DNA from: Croceibacterium_A sp965977975
Lineage (GTDB): Bacteria > Pseudomonadota > Alphaproteobacteria > Sphingomonadales > Sphingomonadaceae
NCBI GenBank assembly: GCA_965977975.1
Contig: CBHCZH010000025.1
Coordinates: 1-32,150 of the forward strand
Direction: 5' to 3'
Length of the DNA: 32,150 nt
Shown here: positions 32,084 through 32,150 of the stretch, one piece after another
Layout of the letters: each line of letters begins with the position of its first letter
How positions within the stretch are numbered: the first letter of the stretch is position 1
Made by a program: the position numbers and the translations under genes
The notes under the pieces: model-generated
Databases searched by the model: none
What the model was told of the DNA's origin: nothing
What the model saw: the letters and a program-made list of their open reading frames with translations, nothing else

Positions 32084-32150
32084 GCGGGTATAGCATAGTG
32101 GTAATGCACTAGCCTTCCAAGCTAGCTAGGCGGGTTCGATTCCCGCTACC
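32084..32150 (+). tRNA. tRNA-Gly (anticodon TCC), 3' end cut by window edge
   Basis: The acceptor begins GCGGGTA (32084-32090), the D arm reads AGCATAGTGGTAATGC, the anticodon stem CTAGC/GCTAG holds CTTCCAA with anticodon TCC, and the T arm GCGGG-TTCGATT-CCCGC is complete. The window ends at TACC, so the last acceptor bases and CCA lie outside. It should read GGA and GGG glycine codons. Confidence 0.93.

Noticed and set aside
1..32150. CRISPR array, prophage, insertion sequence, integron or defence island
   Set aside because: No regularly spaced repeats, transposase, integrase, phage structural or nuclease gene was seen; the gene content is core metabolism.

Overview
The window looks like chromosomal core sequence of a high-GC alphaproteobacterium, most likely a member of the Sphingomonadales (Sphingomonas/Erythrobacteraceae type). 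The grounds are family recognition only: the gpmA-purE-purK-folA-M19 dipeptidase-ribF-ileS-lspA cluster, the three-gene fbc (Rieske, cytochrome b, cytochrome c1) operon followed by apt, a DUF3035/BamF-type lipoprotein after lspA, and G+C-rich CCCCCTCC-type intergenic palindromes. No 16S rRNA or other taxonomic marker is present, so genus is not claimed.

Layout. 1-2024: the 3' end of an RND efflux pump, a DUF445 membrane protein and a RimJ-type acetyltransferase, all on the plus strand. 2021-5745 (minus): sucC, a small secreted protein of unknown function, then etfB-etfA (electron-transfer flavoprotein). 5843-8892: a CysQ/inositol-monophosphatase family enzyme, a repeat element, an OmpA-type lipoprotein (minus) and a CNNM/CorC-type transporter. 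8893-9165: a large imperfect inverted repeat. 9166-18422 (minus): a dense housekeeping block that reads, in transcription order, small 45-aa protein, gpmA, purE, purK, folA, M19 dipeptidase, ribF, a 234-bp gap, ileS, lspA and the DUF3035 lipoprotein. 18547-18621: tRNA-Thr(GGT). 18691-23742: two bacterial PH-domain membrane proteins, a small acetyltransferase, a threonine aldolase, an EamA exporter and a YeeZ-like epimerase. 23795-27200: pepN and pgeF. 27365-30723: petA-petB-petC and apt. 30720-32007 (minus): an NTF2-like protein and an atypical short-chain dehydrogenase. 32084 to the edge: tRNA-Gly(TCC), cut by the window end.

How the genes work together. sucC, EtfAB and the bc1 complex all feed or carry respiratory electrons. 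gpmA, purE/K, folA and ribF supply glycolytic flux, purines, folate and flavins from one tightly overlapped transcription unit, and ileS/lspA link to translation and lipoprotein maturation. LspA would mature the lipoproteins seen here (the OmpA protein and the DUF3035 protein). Gene packing is extreme: most same-strand neighbours overlap by 1-10 nt, and three convergent pairs share a 4-nt overlapping stop.

I found no CRISPR array, phage, insertion sequence, toxin-antitoxin or defence system, and no stretch over 300 bp without a gene. I do not see an undescribed multi-gene system. The most unusual signals are the approximately 225-bp inverted repeat at 8911-9135, the palindromic repeat family whose second copy carries the apt ribosome-binding site, the low-GC patches inside ileS, and an SDR that lacks the usual Tyr/Lys catalytic pair.
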